Positions 34,195 through 41,995 are shown, numbered from the stretch's first letter. The stretch is 60,934 nucleotides of DNA from Pseudoflavonifractor phocaeensis (GCF_016901955.1 NZ_JACJLC010000010.1:1-60934); one strand, 5' to 3'. The notes: a model not told the origin generated them from the letters alone. Translations and numbers: made by a program.

Positions 34195-35010
34195 GTGAAA
34201 AAACTGCTGCCGCTGGCAGTCCTGCTGCTGGTACTGGTCGGGAGTCTCAGCGCCTGTGGAGGCCAGGACACGAAGCCTTCTCCGTCCCCGGAGCAGCCTG
34301 GGCAGGTGACCACGCCTCAGACCAGCCGGGAGCCGGAGACGACGCCCGCTCCCATCCCCGTCCATACCAACACCCCGGCGCAAAGCCCTGTTTCGGCCAC
34401 CACCCCCCCGGTGGTGGAGCCTCTGGTCAGCCCCACGGAGGATCCCGATCTGGAGCCCACCACGGAACCCACTGCCGAGCCTACCGGCCAGCCCACCGCC
34501 GAGCCTGTGGTCACCGAGACCCCGGCGGTCCAGGGCCCGGACGACGAGACCGTGCTGGAGGCCTATCGCATGGCGGAGGAGGCCTATGCCTGGTTCCGCA
34601 TCGCCCCTATGAGCTTTGACGCCACGGACAGCCGGGAGGTGAATGGCGTGACCTATTACCGGGTGGACCAGCCCGGCATGGACAGCACAGCCAGCCTTCG
34701 GGGCTATTTGAAGGGCCTGTTCTCCGACGACCTGGTGGAGAGTCTGCTGCCCTACGGTGGGACCCAGTATATTGATCTGGATGGAGCCCTCTATGTCCAG
34801 GATGGAGGTCGGGGCGCCAATATCTACCGGGGCGGTGAGTTTACCCAGGTGGTGCGGGGGGATGACCCTAACCGCCTGGTGGTGCGGGTCACCGTAGAAG
34901 TGGTGGACCCGGAGCAGGACGGGGCGGTTACCGGCTCCGAGACCTACGAATTCCCCTATGAAAAGGTGGGGGAACGGTGGATTTTTACCGATTTTTCCCT
35001 GGTCCGTTAA
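34195..35010 (+). CDS. Lipoprotein with IseA-like (DL-endopeptidase inhibitor) domain
   Basis: 271 residues from a GTG nine bases after GGAAGGAGG; an ATG 42 bases upstream lacks a site. The signal peptide ends in a lipobox (LSAC), so the mature protein is a membrane-anchored lipoprotein. Residues about 25-125 are a Pro/Thr/Glu spacer with repeated EPT units. The C-terminal 140 residues (AEEAYAWFRIAPMSF, TYYRVDQPG, LRGYLKGLFSDDLVESLL, YIDLDGALYV) look like the IseA/YoeB family, which blocks NlpC/P60 autolysins. An NlpC/P60 enzyme is encoded 4 kb downstream. Family call from pattern only. Confidence 0.6.
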   Translation: MKKLLPLAVLLLVLVGSLSACGGQDTKPSPSPEQPGQVTTPQTSREPETTPAPIPVHTNTPAQSPVSATTPPVVEPLVSPTEDPDLEPTTEPTAEPTGQPTAEPVVTETPAVQGPDDETVLEAYRMAEEAYAWFRIAPMSFDATDSREVNGVTYYRVDQPGMDSTASLRGYLKGLFSDDLVESLLPYGGTQYIDLDGALYVQDGGRGANIYRGGEFTQVVRGDDPNRLVVRVTVEVVDPEQDGAVTGSETYEFPYEKVGERWIFTDFSLVR

Positions 35011-35013
35011 GGG

Positions 35014-35042
35014 TTCGACAGGATCGGCGGGACAACTGTGAT
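35014..35042 (+). promoter_or_regulatory. Candidate promoter before spoIIAA
   Basis: TTCGAC and TGTGAT separated by 17 bp. I do not see a good sigma-H match, which would be expected for spoIIA, so this is tentative. Confidence 0.3.
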
Positions 35043-35045
35043 ACC

Positions 35046-35083
35046 ATCGCGGTATACCAATATTTGGTATACCGCGATTTTTT
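35046..35083 (+). terminator. Perfect palindrome with T-tract before spoIIAA
   Basis: 15-bp arms ATCGCGGTATACCAA and complement with loop TAT, then TTTTTT. It is a good terminator for the lipoprotein gene, but it ends only 20 bases before the spoIIAA start and contains two GGTATACC boxes, so it might also be an operator or attenuator. Confidence 0.8.
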
Positions 35084-35103
35084 ATGCTTGGGAGGGACAG
35101 GCC

Positions 35104-35409
35104 ATGGCAGTGACGTGCAGGGCGGAGGGCAGGCGCTTATACGCCGCCATTGAGGGAGAGGTGGACCACCACCGGGCCAGGGAGATCCTGGCCGAGCTGG
35201 ACCGCCAGCTCCAGCTGGTGATGCCCACCCAGGTGACCCTGGATCTGAAAGGGGTTACTTTTATGGACAGCTCGGGGATCGCCGTCCTGCTGCGGGTCTA
35301 CCGGCAGACCCTGGCCTGGGATGGCGCCCTGCGGGTGGTGGGTGTGCCGGAGCAGGCGGACAAGGTGCTGCGGGCCGCCGGCCTGGAGCGGCTGATCAAC
35401 ATTGAATGA
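35104..35409 (+). CDS. spoIIAA: Anti-sigma F factor antagonist SpoIIAA
   Basis: 101 residues, STAS domain. The phosphorylated serine is in the family motif FMDSSGIAVLL. GGAGGG is upstream of the ATG. Dephosphorylated SpoIIAA binds SpoIIAB and frees sigma F in the forespore. First gene of spoIIAA-spoIIAB-sigF, which marks the organism as an endospore former. Confidence 0.96.
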   Translation: MAVTCRAEGRRLYAAIEGEVDHHRAREILAELDRQLQLVMPTQVTLDLKGVTFMDSSGIAVLLRVYRQTLAWDGALRVVGVPEQADKVLRAAGLERLINIE

Positions 35410-35424
35410 GGGAGGACATACATA

Positions 35425-35865
35425 ATGAAAGCGATCAATGAGGCGGTGGTGACCTTTCTCAGCCGGTCAGCCAACGAGGGCTTTGCCCGCACCACGGCGG
35501 CCTGCTTCGCCGCCCAGCTGGACCCCACCCTGGAGGAGATCAACGACATCAAGACAGCGGTGAGCGAGGGGGTCACCAATTGTATCGTCCACGCCTATCC
35601 GGACAGGCTTGGGCTGGTGACTATGCGGCTGCGGCTATTCGGGGACAACACCCTGGAGATCCAGATCAAGGACAAGGGGGTAGGCATCCCCGATGTGGAG
35701 CAGGCCCGCAGACCCATGTACACCACCGGAGGAGAGGAGCGCAGCGGTATGGGCTTTACCATTATGGAGAGCTTTATGGATCTGGTAAAGGTGCGCTCCA
35801 CTCCCGGAAAGGGGACGGCGGTCACCCTCCGCCGGAAGATCTCCCGCCGGGTGGGCGGCGCCTGA
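35425..35865 (+). CDS. spoIIAB: Anti-sigma F factor / serine kinase SpoIIAB
   Basis: 146 residues with a GHKL-type ATPase fold: N box in DIKTAVSEGVTNCIVHAYP, G1 in IKDKGVGIPDVEQA, and a G2-type loop in ERSGMGFTIMESFMD. It holds sigma F inactive and phosphorylates SpoIIAA. It starts 15 bp after spoIIAA and its stop overlaps the sigF start (TGATG). Confidence 0.96.
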   Translation: MKAINEAVVTFLSRSANEGFARTTAACFAAQLDPTLEEINDIKTAVSEGVTNCIVHAYPDRLGLVTMRLRLFGDNTLEIQIKDKGVGIPDVEQARRPMYTTGGEERSGMGFTIMESFMDLVKVRSTPGKGTAVTLRRKISRRVGGA

Positions 35866-36575
35866 TGGGCGTGGCGGATACCCCCGACCTGCTGGCCGCC
35901 GCCCGGGCAGGGGACAACGAGGCCTGCGCCCGGCTCATTGAGGAAAACGGCGGGCTGATCTGGTCTATCGTCCGCCGGTACTTCGGCCGGGGTGTGGAGC
36001 CGGAGGACCTGTACCAGCTGGGTTGCCTGGGCTTTGTAAAGGCGGTACGGGGGTTCGATCCGGCCTTCGGTTGCCAGTTCTCCACCTATGCCGTGCCCAA
36101 GATCGCCGGAGAGATCCGGCGGTATCTCCGGGACGACGGGCCGGTGAAGGTGAGCCGGGGGCTGAAGGAGAGAGGGGCTCAGATCAAGTCGGCCCGGGAA
36201 AAGCTTACCGCCGCCCTGGGCCGGGAGCCCACCCTCACCGAGCTGTCGGCGGAAACCGGGCTGGAGCGGGAGGAGATCGCTGCCGCCGAGGAGGCGGGAC
36301 TGCCGGTGGCTTCTCTCCAGATGGAGACCGGGGACGGCCTTACCCTGGAGAGCGCTCTGGGCAGCGACGGCATGGAGGAGGGTATCGTTGAGCGGGAGGC
36401 CCTCCGGGGAGCCATCGACAGCTTGCCCGACCGGGAGCGGCAGGTCATCCTGCTGCGGTACTACCGGAGTATGACCCAGGAGCAGACCGCCCGGGTGCTG
36501 GGGGTGAGCCAGGTCCAGATCTCTCGTATCGAGCGCCGGGCGGTGGACAAGCTTCGGCGCAAGCTGGAAGAGTAG
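35865..36575 (+). CDS. sigF: RNA polymerase sigma-F factor (SpoIIAC)
   Basis: 236 residues. Region 2 (ENGGLIWSIVRRYFGRGVEPEDLYQLGCLG, FSTYAVPKIAGEIRRYLRDDG), region 3 (VKVSRGLKE) and region 4 with the helix-turn-helix (SMTQEQTARVLGVSQVQISRIE) are complete. Sigma F directs early forespore transcription. Start overlap with spoIIAB suggests translational coupling; no strong ribosome-binding site of its own is seen. Confidence 0.96.
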   Translation: MGVADTPDLLAAARAGDNEACARLIEENGGLIWSIVRRYFGRGVEPEDLYQLGCLGFVKAVRGFDPAFGCQFSTYAVPKIAGEIRRYLRDDGPVKVSRGLKERGAQIKSAREKLTAALGREPTLTELSAETGLEREEIAAAEEAGLPVASLQMETGDGLTLESALGSDGMEEGIVEREALRGAIDSLPDRERQVILLRYYRSMTQEQTARVLGVSQVQISRIERRAVDKLRRKLEE

Positions 36576-36625
36576 GGGGCGGGCGACCATGAAGGCTGCC
36601 TTTACGATGGACGGTGGTGATGGCC

Positions 36626-36648
36626 GTAGGGACGGATGCCCACATCCG
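36626..36648. repeat. Dispersed GTAGGG-GATGCCC-CATC palindromic element, copy 2
   Basis: GTAGGGACGGATGCCCACAT with a 6-bp stem CGGATG/CATCCG around CCCA. Same design as 4963-4993. Here it lies between sigF and the converging small gene. Confidence 0.5.
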
Positions 36649-36656
36649 CACGTGGC

Positions 36657-36935
36657 TTATCCATCCGTTTCCCAAAATCGTTCCAGCCGCCCTAGCTCCA
36701 GGCCCAGCTGGAGGCCCAGGCAGAAGGCGGCGTCCTGCGCCAGGGCGCTGACGGCTCCGTGGCTGTCCAGCAGGTCCAGCGCCTGCTCCCGGGCCTCCGA
36801 GGGCTGATGGGCGCAAAATGACTGCCACAGGGCTTGGCTGTCCTGCCTGGCCTTCCGATAGGAGGGCAGACAGGACAGTTTTTCATGGAGCAGGCGGGAT
36901 TGGAGCTGCTCCAGAAGGAAAAAGGGGACATCCAT
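36657..36935 (-). CDS. Small helical protein, DUF6809-like
   Basis: 92 residues. GAGGTGA precedes the ATG; a much longer open frame upstream is ignored because it crosses the promoter. Mostly helical, with a C-terminal AAFCLGLQLGLELGRL segment that recalls the clostridial DUF6809 family. Function unknown. It is divergent from an HTH regulator, with shared palindromic DNA between them, which suggests that the regulator controls it. Confidence 0.6.
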   Translation of the reverse strand: MDVPFFLLEQLQSRLLHEKLSCLPSYRKARQDSQALWQSFCAHQPSEAREQALDLLDSHGAVSALAQDAAFCLGLQLGLELGRLERFWETDG

Positions 36936-36953
36936 AGCGTTCACCTCACTACG

Positions 36954-36982
36954 GTTATAGCATATTGCAATATATGTGTCAA
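36954..36982 (-). promoter_or_regulatory. Sigma-A promoter of the small helical gene
   Basis: Minus-strand TTGACA and TATAAC with 17-bp spacing, overlapping the palindrome ATATTGCAATAT (36962-36973). Confidence 0.8.
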
Positions 36983-36986
36983 CAAG

Positions 36987-37009
36987 AATTATTGCATAAA
37001 GCAATAATT
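36987..37009. promoter_or_regulatory. Probable operator between divergent genes
   Basis: 9-bp arms AATTATTGC / GCAATAATT around ATAAA. The same ATTGC/GCAAT half sites recur in a perfect palindrome at 36962-36973 and as ATTGC near 37017, so they overlap both promoters. Confidence 0.55.
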
Positions 37010-37036
37010 TACACCTATTGCTGACAGCTATATAAT
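37008..37036 (+). promoter_or_regulatory. Sigma-A promoter of the HTH regulator gene
   Basis: TTTACA, 17 bp, TATAAT, close upstream of the TTG start. Confidence 0.8.
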
Positions 37037-37054
37037 ACAAGCGAGGTGGAGCGA

Positions 37055-37258
37055 TTGAAAGATTATAAAGAATTGATTCGGGAAAGACGACAGGAGAAAG
37101 GGATAAGCCAAAATCAACTGGCGAAGATGGTGGGGATCTCACAGCCCTATATGAATCAAATTGAGACTGGCGTGCGCAATCCCACCCTCCCCACGCTGAT
37201 GAAAATCTGCGAGATTCTGGAGATCTCTTTGTTTGGACAGGAGGAAACCAATTCATAG
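37055..37258 (+). CDS. XRE-family HTH transcriptional regulator
   Basis: 67 residues from a TTG with GAGGTGG five bases upstream; an in-frame GTG inside that site is less likely. Nearly the whole protein is one HTH_3 domain (RERRQEKGISQNQLAKMVG, ISQPYMNQIETG, NPTLPTLMKICEIL). With no other domain it is a likely dimeric repressor acting on the palindromes between it and the divergent gene, and so autoregulated (inference). Confidence 0.9.
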   Translation: MKDYKELIRERRQEKGISQNQLAKMVGISQPYMNQIETGVRNPTLPTLMKICEILEISLFGQEETNS

Positions 37259-37316
37259 CTTTTTACGTCTAAAGATAATAGGATAGACAATACTATAGAC
37301 AAGGAAGATGTAAAAA

Positions 37317-38285
37317 ATGGCAGACATACTCTATATCGTTGTGCCTTGCTACAACGAGGAGGAGGTCCTTCCTGAGACCTCCCGCCGGCTGCGGGAAAAG
37401 CTGGAGGGGCTGATGGCGGCGGGAAAGATCTCCAGGGAGAGCCGGGTGCTTTTTGTAAACGACGGCTCTAAAGACAAGACCTGGGAGATCATCTCCAAAC
37501 TCCATCAGGAATGCTCCCTCTTTTCCGGAGCCGACCTGACCCGCAACCGGGGCCACCAGAACGCCCTGCTGGCCGGGCTTATGACCGCCAAGGACCGGTG
37601 TGACATGGCCATCTCCATGGATGCCGACCTCCAGGACGACATCGACGCGGTGGATGCCATGGTAGATCAGTACTACGCCGGGTGCGATATCGTTTACGGC
37701 GTGCGCTCCTCCCGGAAGAAGGATACCTTCTTCAAACGCTTTACTGCCGAGGGGTTTTACCGGCTGATGAACGCCATGGGGGCGGAGACCGTGTTCAACC
37801 ACGCCGATTACCGGCTCATGTCCAAACGGGCCCTGGAGGGGCTGGCCCAGTTCAAGGAGGTCAACCTGTTCCTCCGGGGCATTGTACCCATGATCGGCTA
37901 CCGCACCGGCACCGTGGAGTATGAGCGGGGCGAGCGGTTCGCCGGAGAGAGCAAGTACCCCCTGAAAAAAATGCTCTCCTTTGCCATGGAGGGCATCACC
38001 TCCCTGTCGGTAAAACCCATCCGGATGATCACCGGCCTGGGGTTTGTGGTGTTCCTGGTCAGTATTGCCATGCTCATTTACTCCATCGTCCGCTGGGCTA
38101 TGGGGGAGACCATCCTGGGCTGGGCCAGCATGATCTGTTCGGTGTGGGCCATCGGCGGCCTGATCCTGCTCTCTCTGGGGGTCATCGGAGAGTACATCGG
38201 CAAGATCTACCTGGAGAGCAAGGCGCGGCCCCGCTTCCTGCTGCGGGAAGTACTGGAGGACAGAGATGGCCAAGCTGATCGATAA
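37317..38285 (+). CDS. GT2 family glycosyltransferase (GtrB/DPM type)
   Basis: 322 residues. GT-A catalytic domain: VVPCYNEEEVLP, FVNDGSKDKTW and the metal-binding SMDADLQDD. Two C-terminal transmembrane helices follow (about 235-290). This is the layout of polyprenyl-phosphate glycosyltransferases such as GtrB. AAGGAAGA lies upstream of the ATG. It overlaps the GtrA-like gene by 20 bp, so the pair probably makes and flips a lipid-linked sugar for wall polymer decoration. Confidence 0.92.
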   Translation: MADILYIVVPCYNEEEVLPETSRRLREKLEGLMAAGKISRESRVLFVNDGSKDKTWEIISKLHQECSLFSGADLTRNRGHQNALLAGLMTAKDRCDMAISMDADLQDDIDAVDAMVDQYYAGCDIVYGVRSSRKKDTFFKRFTAEGFYRLMNAMGAETVFNHADYRLMSKRALEGLAQFKEVNLFLRGIVPMIGYRTGTVEYERGERFAGESKYPLKKMLSFAMEGITSLSVKPIRMITGLGFVVFLVSIAMLIYSIVRWAMGETILGWASMICSVWAIGGLILLSLGVIGEYIGKIYLESKARPRFLLREVLEDRDGQADR

Positions 38286-38682
38286 TTCTATCCCTAAATT
38301 CCTGCTGGTGGGGGTGGGCAACACCCTGCTGTCCATGGTGCTCATGTTCCTGCTGGAGGGGCTGGGCTACTGGCCCTCTACCGCCATCGCCTATGTGGCC
38401 GGGGCGGTGATGAGCTTTTTCCTCAACCGGCACTTTACCTTCCACAGCGAGGAGACCTTTCTGCGCTCGGCGGTGAAGTTTGCCATCAATGTGGCAGTGT
38501 GCTATGTGGTGGCCTACGCTTTGGCCCAGCCCATTGCCGGCTGGGTGCTGGGCAGCACCGGCATGGACCCGGTATGGCAGGAGCGGCTCACCAAGCTGGG
38601 GGGCATGGCTCTGTACACCATTTTGAACTATTTTGGCCAGCGTTTTTTCGCCTTTCAGAAGGGAAACCGTGCCAACCCTTAA
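38266..38682 (+). CDS. GtrA-like flippase
   Basis: 138 residues with four membrane helices. GtrA features: IPKFLLVGVGNTLLS, AYVAGAVMSFFLNRHFTF and a C-terminal ILNYFGQRFFAF. The family is thought to flip polyprenyl-phosphate sugars across the membrane. Its AGGAGG site lies within the end of the GT2 gene, with which it is coupled. Confidence 0.92.
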   Translation: MAKLIDNSIPKFLLVGVGNTLLSMVLMFLLEGLGYWPSTAIAYVAGAVMSFFLNRHFTFHSEETFLRSAVKFAINVAVCYVVAYALAQPIAGWVLGSTGMDPVWQERLTKLGGMALYTILNYFGQRFFAFQKGNRANP

Positions 38683-38709
38683 ATTTGTGTGAACTTCGAC
38701 GGCCTGCCC

Positions 38710-38738
38710 TTGCGTCCGCAGATATTTCAGGTTAAAAT
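38710..38738 (+). promoter_or_regulatory. Candidate sigma-A promoter
   Basis: TTGCGT and TAAAAT with 17-bp spacing, before the coiled-coil protein gene. Confidence 0.6.
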
Positions 38739-38780
38739 AAGGCCAGCATCTCAGGGGATACCCCCAAGGAGGAAGTTGCC

Positions 38781-39131
38781 ATGGCATTTTTTGATGAGTG
38801 GAAAGACAAAGCCACCGATTTGGGCCGGGCCGGCATGGCCAAGTCCAAGCAGCTGATGGAGATCACCCGGCTGTCTCTGAGCAATTCCGGGGAGGAGGAC
38901 GCCATCCGCAAGGCCTATCTGGAGATGGGCAAGCTGTACTACGCCGAGCGGGGCGGAGCTCCCGAGCCTGCCTATCAGGCTCTCTGCCAGCGGATCACCC
39001 AGGCCAAGGCCACCATTGAGGAAAACAAGGCCCGTATCGCTCAACTCAAGCAGGAAGGCGTCCTTTCTGACGATGACATCATCCAGTCTACCGCCAAAGT
39101 GGAGGATGCGGACGTCCCGCCAGAGGAATAA
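38781..39131 (+). CDS. Small coiled-coil protein
   Basis: 116 residues, preceded by AAGGAGGAAG. Residues about 30-95 are helical with coiled-coil character (AIRKAYLEMGKLYYAERG, ITQAKATIEENKARIAQLK). The MAFFDEWKDKATDLG start and GKLYYAE segment occur in clostridial proteins that usually end in a zinc ribbon; that ribbon is absent here. Function unknown; cytoplasmic by composition. Confidence 0.75.
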   Translation: MAFFDEWKDKATDLGRAGMAKSKQLMEITRLSLSNSGEEDAIRKAYLEMGKLYYAERGGAPEPAYQALCQRITQAKATIEENKARIAQLKQEGVLSDDDIIQSTAKVEDADVPPEE

Positions 39132-39139
39132 TGGAACAT

Positions 39140-39185
39140 AAAACGTATCGCCCCTGCCGGGTTTTCGGCGGGGGCGATACGTTTT
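39140..39185 (+). terminator. Terminator of the coiled-coil protein gene
   Basis: Long stem (AAAACGTATCGCCCCTGCCG and complement with one bulge) with a T-tract. Confidence 0.9.
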
Positions 39186-39201
39186 CATTTTGAAATAAAA
39201 A

Positions 39202-39229
39202 GCTCCCCCGCTTGTATAAGCGGGGGAGC
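39202..39229 (-). terminator. Terminator of the NlpC/P60 operon
   Basis: 12-bp perfect stem (GCTCCCCCGCTT) with loop GTAT; on the minus strand TTTTTATTT follows. Confidence 0.9.
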
Positions 39230-39266
39230 GGATCACATTCCTTTGATTTTACCTGCCAAGCAAAGA

Positions 39267-40184
39267 TCACAGAATGCGGCGGGCGGTGAGGTACACGTTG
39301 GCGTAGTGGCCGCTGGTCAGCTGGCTGATCTGCACCTGATACTTATTGGTGGAAGCGTGGACAAACTGACCGTTGCCGATGTAGATGCCGCAGTGAGAGG
39401 CGGGGTAAGAAGTGTTATAGCGGAAGAACACGATATCGCCGGGCTGAAGATCGCTCTTGGAAACAGGAGTACCGTTCTGGAGCTGAGAGGAAGCGCCCCG
39501 GTTGAGTATGTAACCAAAGTGGCGATACACGTAATTGGTGAAGCCCGAGCAGTCGAAGCAGCTGGGGCCGTTGCCGCCGTACACATAGGGGGTACCCAGG
39601 AAGCTCAGCGCGTAATTCACGACCTGCTGTCCCATGCTGCTGGAGGTGGTGGTGCTGGTGGAAGTAGTCTCACCACGGGAACCGGCAGAACTCTTGCAGA
39701 TGTCCATGTATTCGCTGCTGACGTAGCCGGTGACGCCGCCGGAGGTGGTGATTTTATACCAGCCGTTGCTGATACCCACGATGGACACCACAGTGCCGTC
39801 GCTGAGGGAGGTCACCTTGCTGTAACCGGTGCCAGGCCCGCTGCGCACGTTGAGGACGGTGTTGCCCACATCCACCTTGCCGTAACCAATGGTCACGTTG
39901 GCGGTAGCGGTGACGTTCAGGTAGCCGCCGGACATATAGCCCTCGATGGTGTTGTAGTTCACCTTGTACCAGCCATTGCCAGCGTTCTCCATGATCACCA
40001 CGGTATCACCCTTGGAGGCAGTGGCCAGGATGGTGGAAGAGGTGCTGGCTTCGGCGCGGAGGCGGAGAGCGTCAGTGTTGACAGTGCCCACGCCCAGGCT
40101 GGCGGCGGAAGCGGCCACCACGCATACGGCGGAGAGAGCGACAGTCAGGAAGGCGGTGCGCAGAAGCTTGGCAGGTCTTATCAT
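39267..40184 (-). CDS. Exported SH3-domain NlpC/P60 peptidoglycan endopeptidase
   Basis: 305 residues. Signal peptide (about 1-28, cleavage after ASA). Two bacterial SH3 repeats (about 33-92 and 104-162; LRLRAEAS..., LNVRSGPGTGYS) bind the wall. A Ser/Thr linker leads to the NlpC/P60 domain (about 185-305) with catalytic Cys in CFDCSGF and His in ASHCGIYIG and QFVHAST. It should cut the D-Glu/meso-DAP peptide link, and so be a candidate WalR target and IseA-type substrate. GGAGGAAAA lies upstream. It is co-directional with the gene 36 bp before it. Confidence 0.95.
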   Translation of the reverse strand: MIRPAKLLRTAFLTVALSAVCVVAASAASLGVGTVNTDALRLRAEASTSSTILATASKGDTVVIMENAGNGWYKVNYNTIEGYMSGGYLNVTATANVTIGYGKVDVGNTVLNVRSGPGTGYSKVTSLSDGTVVSIVGISNGWYKITTSGGVTGYVSSEYMDICKSSAGSRGETTSTSTTTSSSMGQQVVNYALSFLGTPYVYGGNGPSCFDCSGFTNYVYRHFGYILNRGASSQLQNGTPVSKSDLQPGDIVFFRYNTSYPASHCGIYIGNGQFVHASTNKYQVQISQLTSGHYANVYLTARRIL

Positions 40185-40220
40185 TGGTAGTTTTCCTCCA
40201 TTCGTAGTCTTTGGTGTGAG

Positions 40221-40511
40221 TTACTTACCGGACAGGGCCCGGGTCAGCCAGACAGACGCCACGTCCATGGCAGCGTACAGGCTGTCCTTTTCAGTCTTTT
40301 TTACCACCCGGTCCCGGCTTTTGAGGTCGGGGTCGGTAAGCTGGAGCTGGACGGACACCCGAGTGGCCACATCCAGGTCCTGCTCCTTCTTTTGATCCAG
40401 GATCTGGAGCATGATGATATATTTCTCGGCCATGCTGCCGTAATAAATCAAACTGTCCTTACGGCGAAGAGGGTGGCCTTTATAAGTGAGAGGAATGGTT
40501 TTGGTTGCCAT
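40221..40511 (-). CDS. Conserved small protein of unknown function
   Basis: 96 residues, preceded by AAGGAGG. No motif recognised. It begins MATKTIPLTYKGHPLRRKD, is alpha/beta by composition with many charged residues, and has no signal peptide or membrane helix. A consensus promoter lies about 50 bp upstream and the autolysin gene follows, so both are probably transcribed together. Confidence 0.7.
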   Translation of the reverse strand: MATKTIPLTYKGHPLRRKDSLIYYGSMAEKYIIMLQILDQKKEQDLDVATRVSVQLQLTDPDLKSRDRVVKKTEKDSLYAAMDVASVWLTRALSGK

Positions 40512-40560
40512 TTTGGCCTCCTTCATGGAATTGTAACTGCTTTTTAAAAACTGTAACCAA

Positions 40561-40589
40561 ATTGTAACACGTTGTTTCTGATACGTCAA
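40561..40589 (-). promoter_or_regulatory. Sigma-A promoter of the small gene/autolysin unit
   Basis: Minus-strand TTGACG, 17 bp, TACAAT. Confidence 0.78.
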
Positions 40590-40596
40590 CCGTTTT

Positions 40597-41970
40597 TTAG
40601 AGATTTGTTGGATTTTTCCCGCCTTGACCCCCTGGAGAAGGGAAAGTGGACAGGTGTTTTGCCAAAACCAGACAGCTCCACACCAGCGCGGCCAGTACCA
40701 TCAGGCTCTCTCCCAGCATGGTGAAGACCTGATCGCACAGGTAGATGAGCAGGGTGTATTTCATCCGGAAGTAAGTGAGATAGGCGCTGAGTGAGGCCAG
40801 CTCCACCAGCACAGCCGCCGGCAGCCCGCGAAGAGAGGCGCAGGCCCAGGTCAAAGTGAGCACATCGGCCAGGAAGAAGTAGCGGTCATGCATATAGGGC
40901 AGCAAGAAGGGGACCCCAATGGTCAGCACCATCCCGCACAGCAGCAGTGTCCCGTCGTCCAGCCGATCCCGAAACAGAAAGGCGATTGCCAGCAGGATGG
41001 CCACCAGCAGGAAAGCTGCCAGAATGCCAAGCCGGGCCCAGGCAGTCTCGTCCACCTGGGCGCCATGGGGCAAAAAGGAATAGATGGAACCGCAGTTATA
41101 ATTGAGAGAACCAGCTCCATCCATGGTTTGTCCCACATATATCCCCAGCACATCTCCAAGGGGCTTGCCCAGCAGCAGAGCGGGCACGCAGGTCACGGCA
41201 TAGGCTGCGGGGGCCATCAAAAGATCCCGGAAGCGGGTGCGTTTGGCTATCCAAAAAATGGCCCACAGGGGGAGGATAAATACCGTTTGCAGCTTAAAGG
41301 AGAAGGCGATCCCCACCAGGGCGGCCGAGGTCTTGGGTTTGCCTTCCAGTGTACAGGCTAAGGCATGGATGGTGAGTGCCCCATAGATGGCGTCACACTG
41401 CCCCCAGTAGGCTCCATTAAGCATGACGGTGGGCAGCAGCAGCAGAGCGCAGAAACAAATCAAAGGGGGCAGCTTGTTTTGTCCGGAAAACCGCCCTGCC
41501 AATCGCAGCCCTCCCCAGGCCAGCGCCACATCGAAGCAGATGGAAAAAAGCTTGATGAGGTAGAGGTCGGGAAGGGGAATGTAGGAAATGGCGGCCAGGA
41601 AATAAAGATAGGGCACATTGTAATTGCCCACAGGAAGCTTGATGGCGGAGAAGCCGCCGTTGTCCCGGAAAAAGGCGGCCCATTGAGCCAGGAAAATTTG
41701 ATAATCTTCCGAGGCATAATCCAGCATGGTTGAGCGCAGGAAAAAGGCAAGGCCAATGGGCAACAGGGAAATACACAGCTGCTCCGGGGCGTAGCCGGCC
41801 CGGCCGAGCAGCAACAGGGCCAAACCCGCCAGAACGACAAAGGTCAGGAACAGAACCGTGCTGGTGAAAAGGCCCCCCTGGGATAGGGCGGACAAAGGGA
41901 GCAAACTCAAACCCAACAGGGCAAGACCGGCGCCGCTGGCGGAAAGGGAAAATGGAGTGATTCGATTCAT
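40597..41970 (-). CDS. GT-C type membrane glycosyltransferase (Gpi18-like)
   Basis: 457 residues with about 11-12 membrane helices. After the first helices comes a loop with an acidic pair (LDYASEDYQIFL) and the GNYNVPYLYFL segment, typical of polyprenyl-phosphate-sugar mannosyltransferases of the Gpi18/PIG-M-like group. Later motifs are GAYWGQCDAIYG and LPYMHDRYFF. It would transfer a lipid-linked sugar outside the membrane; the acceptor is unknown, and the GT2-GtrA pair nearby could supply the donor (inference). GAGGT precedes the ATG. It begins 65 bp after rpoC, across a weak hairpin. Confidence 0.82.
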   Translation of the reverse strand: MNRITPFSLSASGAGLALLGLSLLPLSALSQGGLFTSTVLFLTFVVLAGLALLLLGRAGYAPEQLCISLLPIGLAFFLRSTMLDYASEDYQIFLAQWAAFFRDNGGFSAIKLPVGNYNVPYLYFLAAISYIPLPDLYLIKLFSICFDVALAWGGLRLAGRFSGQNKLPPLICFCALLLLPTVMLNGAYWGQCDAIYGALTIHALACTLEGKPKTSAALVGIAFSFKLQTVFILPLWAIFWIAKRTRFRDLLMAPAAYAVTCVPALLLGKPLGDVLGIYVGQTMDGAGSLNYNCGSIYSFLPHGAQVDETAWARLGILAAFLLVAILLAIAFLFRDRLDDGTLLLCGMVLTIGVPFLLPYMHDRYFFLADVLTLTWACASLRGLPAAVLVELASLSAYLTYFRMKYTLLIYLCDQVFTMLGESLMVLAALVWSCLVLAKHLSTFPSPGGQGGKNPTNL

Positions 41971-41995
41971 GACAGTACCTCAGGCTCATAGCAAG

